Notes under the pieces: model-generated | Told to the model about the DNA's origin: nothing | Seen by the model: the letters and a program-made list of their open reading frames with translations, nothing else | Databases searched by the model: none | Origin: Pomphorhynchus laevis | Taxonomy: Eukaryota > Acanthocephala > Palaeacanthocephala > Echinorhynchida > Pomphorhynchidae | DNA: 64,000 nt | Assembly (NCBI GenBank): GCA_012934845.2 | Contig: WNNJ02001200.1 | Location: 62,001 to 126,000, forward strand | Direction: 5' to 3' | Shown: positions 61,965 to 64,000 of the stretch, in pieces | Numbering within the stretch: the first letter of the stretch is position 1 | Layout: the number at the start of each line of letters is the position of its first letter | Made by a program: the position numbers and the translations under genes

Positions 61965-62759
61965 GTGACCGGATTATGCTTAGATAACAATATTCTACGG
62001 CTAATGTTGATGCCAGCAATATCGGATGGTGTGGCTAACAGCATTGTGACGACCCCTTATCTTCTTTGATCGGATGTCAAGCTGGCAAACCAGAGAGGAG
62101 AGTGGAGCGACGGTTTCAGAATTGCCCGGAAGTGGGTCCCAGGAGTTGAGTATATCCGTAACAGATAGATGCCTGCTCATGAAGTCACCCCCATACAGGA
62201 TTCATTGGGGAAATTGAGTGGCTCCATAGTTATATATGAATAGTGACTCTACCAAAACTCTGTCAAGGCCAATGCTTCCAATCCAACCCACCGCCCTTTC
62301 CTTCTAGCAGACAAACTTATCTTTCTTGAATATATTTTGAAAGGAAGACTGAGAGGGGTTAAGGTGAGCAAGGCTCGGCTTTTCCCTGCTCAGCTGGAAC
62401 ATATATCTAGAACTCCAGTATTTATTCGAGAGAACCTGTATGATGGGAGCAGAGAGATTAGGAAGGTGTAGCATTTTTGCTAGGACTTTGAGTTTTGTTG
62501 GAGGAGGACTGTAAATGCGACCTCTATAGGTAGTCGAAAGGATCCCGGTAGCTTGCGAAGAGAGGTAGGAATTAAATTCGGTCAGACTCTAATTCCATAT
62601 CCTGGGCTAGAGTTGTATGGCTGCCTGAAAGAAGGCAACTCTAAAAGGATCAAAGTGAAACCTTCTTCTAAGCAACGTATGTTTCTCAAGCCGCCAGCGA
62701 ATAAGGTCATGAGAGGTAGCCAGTTGTTGACGCGACTGCTTGGTGCAGATGGATTTTAA

Positions 62760-63059
62760 TTACCATGTCCTATGTAGCAGTAAAAGATCGAGGAGAGAGT
62801 TTGTTGTACAGCAATGAATGATAGGGGTCGGTGGTTTGTGTATAGGATAATCGTTCCTGGCTCTGCGGAGTGCTGCATCAATCCAACGACCAGTTCTATC
62901 ATTGAAGTAACCTAGTAACATGTCGTAGTCGCTACCTAAAATACTGTCCATTCGGTATATCTCTCTCGGCCGGATGTAGACACCAGTTATGCTGATGCCT
63001 TTACAGTTCTTGACAAGTGCTATAACTAAACAAGAAATGACTGAATATGAGTTGTTCAA
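62760..63059 (-). pseudogene. LINE A5 endonuclease fragment
   Basis: 99 codons with SITGVYIRPREIY and YDMLLGYFNDRTGRW (GDFN degraded to GYFN), then NSLLDLLLLH. Confidence 0.75.
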
Positions 63060-63356
63060 TAAGAGGGAGGACTTTAATAAGCATTTTACTATGGTTAAAA
63101 AACCTTAAGACGAAGATAAGTGAGGCGGAGTTATATACGGAGTGAAGTGTGAGGAAATATGCTTGGGAAAAAATAGAGTAATGTACTGGGGAAGACGGAG
63201 AGACTGCGTCTCCTGAAGGACTATAACATCTGCATATCTACCAGATAAAAGTCTAAGTGCAGAAGCACATCCCGAATTCCACTGAAGGATATTCAGTGAA
63301 AAAGCTGACGAGTACATCCCGTTGCGATGATTTAACCGGAGTGGAACGCCCACCGT

Positions 63357-63887
63357 CTAGTCGGAACCGGAGGCGGCAGAGTCACTCTTTCCGCCTCCTG
63401 TTCCAACAGACAGGTACATTTGCCCACGTAGAAAGTATTGATTTCCCTCAAAGCGTTCGGAATTGGCAGCATCCCAAATCGAGTCTTTCTTGGCAAGTTT
63501 CATAGCTGCGAGGGACCTCGCAGAACCAGCTCTCTTATTCGAGCCTAGTGGCTTACGTTTATTGTTGGTTTTGGTCGGAGTGTTAGTCTTCGCCAGAGAA
63601 TGGTTTAGAGATTCGACTAGATTGGAGACCTTCCTAACCAGGTTCTCCATTGGAGGCAGAAAAGCCTGGATTTTATTGTTAACATACTTAAAAATTTCTT
63701 CGTCCACCATTTTGATACTATTGGCCTGATCTGTAATTGATGGTTCACAAACCTTGTGCAAACTTCTAGGTTCAACCAATTTAACTTCATGTCTATTTTG
63801 ATATGCTTTGAATAATTTACATTTTCGAGAACACGCATGGTGGTGTCTTTTACAATTCGTACGTAGCGGTTTTAATTGACGCTTCAC
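63357..63887 (-). pseudogene. LINE A5 ORF1 fragment
   Basis: 176 codons: a Cys/His-rich start (CKRHHHACSRKCKLFKAYQN), then a helical middle and a basic Ser/Lys region (TPTKTNNKRKPLGSNKRAG). Upstream at 63900-64000 the zinc knuckles continue beyond the window. Confidence 0.6.
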
Positions 63888-64000
63888 ATGACTACCGGAT
63901 AAACCGCAAACCTCGCAAGCAGGCTGGAGGTCACAATCCGTAGTTCAGTGTCCTCACTAATGGCATGTATTGCAGTTGGGGTAGGTTAGCGAATATGAGG

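Larger units (their letters stand above)
60841..64000 (-). mobile_element. R1/jockey-like LINE copy A5, continues past the window
   Basis: Same layout as A3: 3' UTR about 60841-61320 (ACTGAACCATTCAGGGTCTC), RT 61964-61501, linker to about 62760, endonuclease 63059-62760, and ORF1 from about 63350 with zinc knuckles at the window edge. Multiple breaks. Confidence 0.8.

Overview
The window reads as AT-rich nuclear DNA from an invertebrate animal. Split genes with GT..AG introns, two heterochromatin protein 1 (HP1) genes, and a dense mix of LINEs, Penelope-like elements and a cut-and-paste transposon all point to a metazoan. I cannot name the phylum from sequence alone. Most of the DNA is mobile-element debris. 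I see no bacterial features, rRNA, credible tRNA or CRISPR.

Host genes: two HP1/CBX-type genes lie in tandem on the + strand, each split into three short coding exons by long introns. HP1-A is at 9214-9359, 15732-15959 and 17610-17757 (173 aa). HP1-B is at 37392-37537, 51007-51234 and 55932-56049 (163 aa). Both join in phase into an H3K9me-reader chromodomain, a short hinge and a chromoshadow domain. Exon 1 lies in a roughly 410-bp block that looks identical in the two genes, whereas the hinges and C-terminal tails have diverged.

The most unusual locus is at 28142-32728 (- strand). An intact 1332-codon frame joins a reverse transcriptase with a restriction-like endonuclease (an R2/NeSL/Dong/CRE-type LINE protein) to a ubiquilin-like C-terminus, with STI1-like repeats, an NPRA-like segment and a terminal UBA, but no ubiquitin-like domain. 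A zinc-finger ORF sits upstream in the same frame, separated by one TAA. Most other LINEs here are broken, so this open fusion is either young or maintained.

Layout: 0-3.7 kb foldback ribozyme element, three-copy hairpin repeat and Penelope RT fragment; 3.9-7.7 kb decayed LINE (-); 8.0-8.7 kb LINE tail (+); 9.2-17.8 kb HP1-A, with Penelope and LINE insertions in its introns; 19.1-22.9 kb LINE (-); 23.9-28.0 kb LINE (+) with nested duplications; 28.1-32.7 kb LINE-ubiquilin fusion; 33.5-36.5 kb LINE (-) with a nested LINE tail and a (TA)n tract; 37.4-56.0 kb HP1-B, whose introns hold two LINEs, a Ginger-like transposon with 41-bp terminal inverted repeats, a hammerhead foldback element, a Penelope 3' end and a scrambled LINE; 57.1-58.4 kb Penelope fragment with a GIY-YIG endonuclease and direct-repeat hammerheads; 58.9-60.1 kb duplicate of 10.0-10.9 kb; 60.8-64.0 kb LINE (-) running off the edge.

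Hammerhead ribozyme motifs occur in three arrangements: inverted pairs at 1.7 kb and 50.2/50.55 kb, a direct pair at 57.9/58.35 kb, and decayed copies elsewhere. All lie in foldback or Penelope-related DNA, in keeping with the known link between Penelope-like elements and hammerheads.
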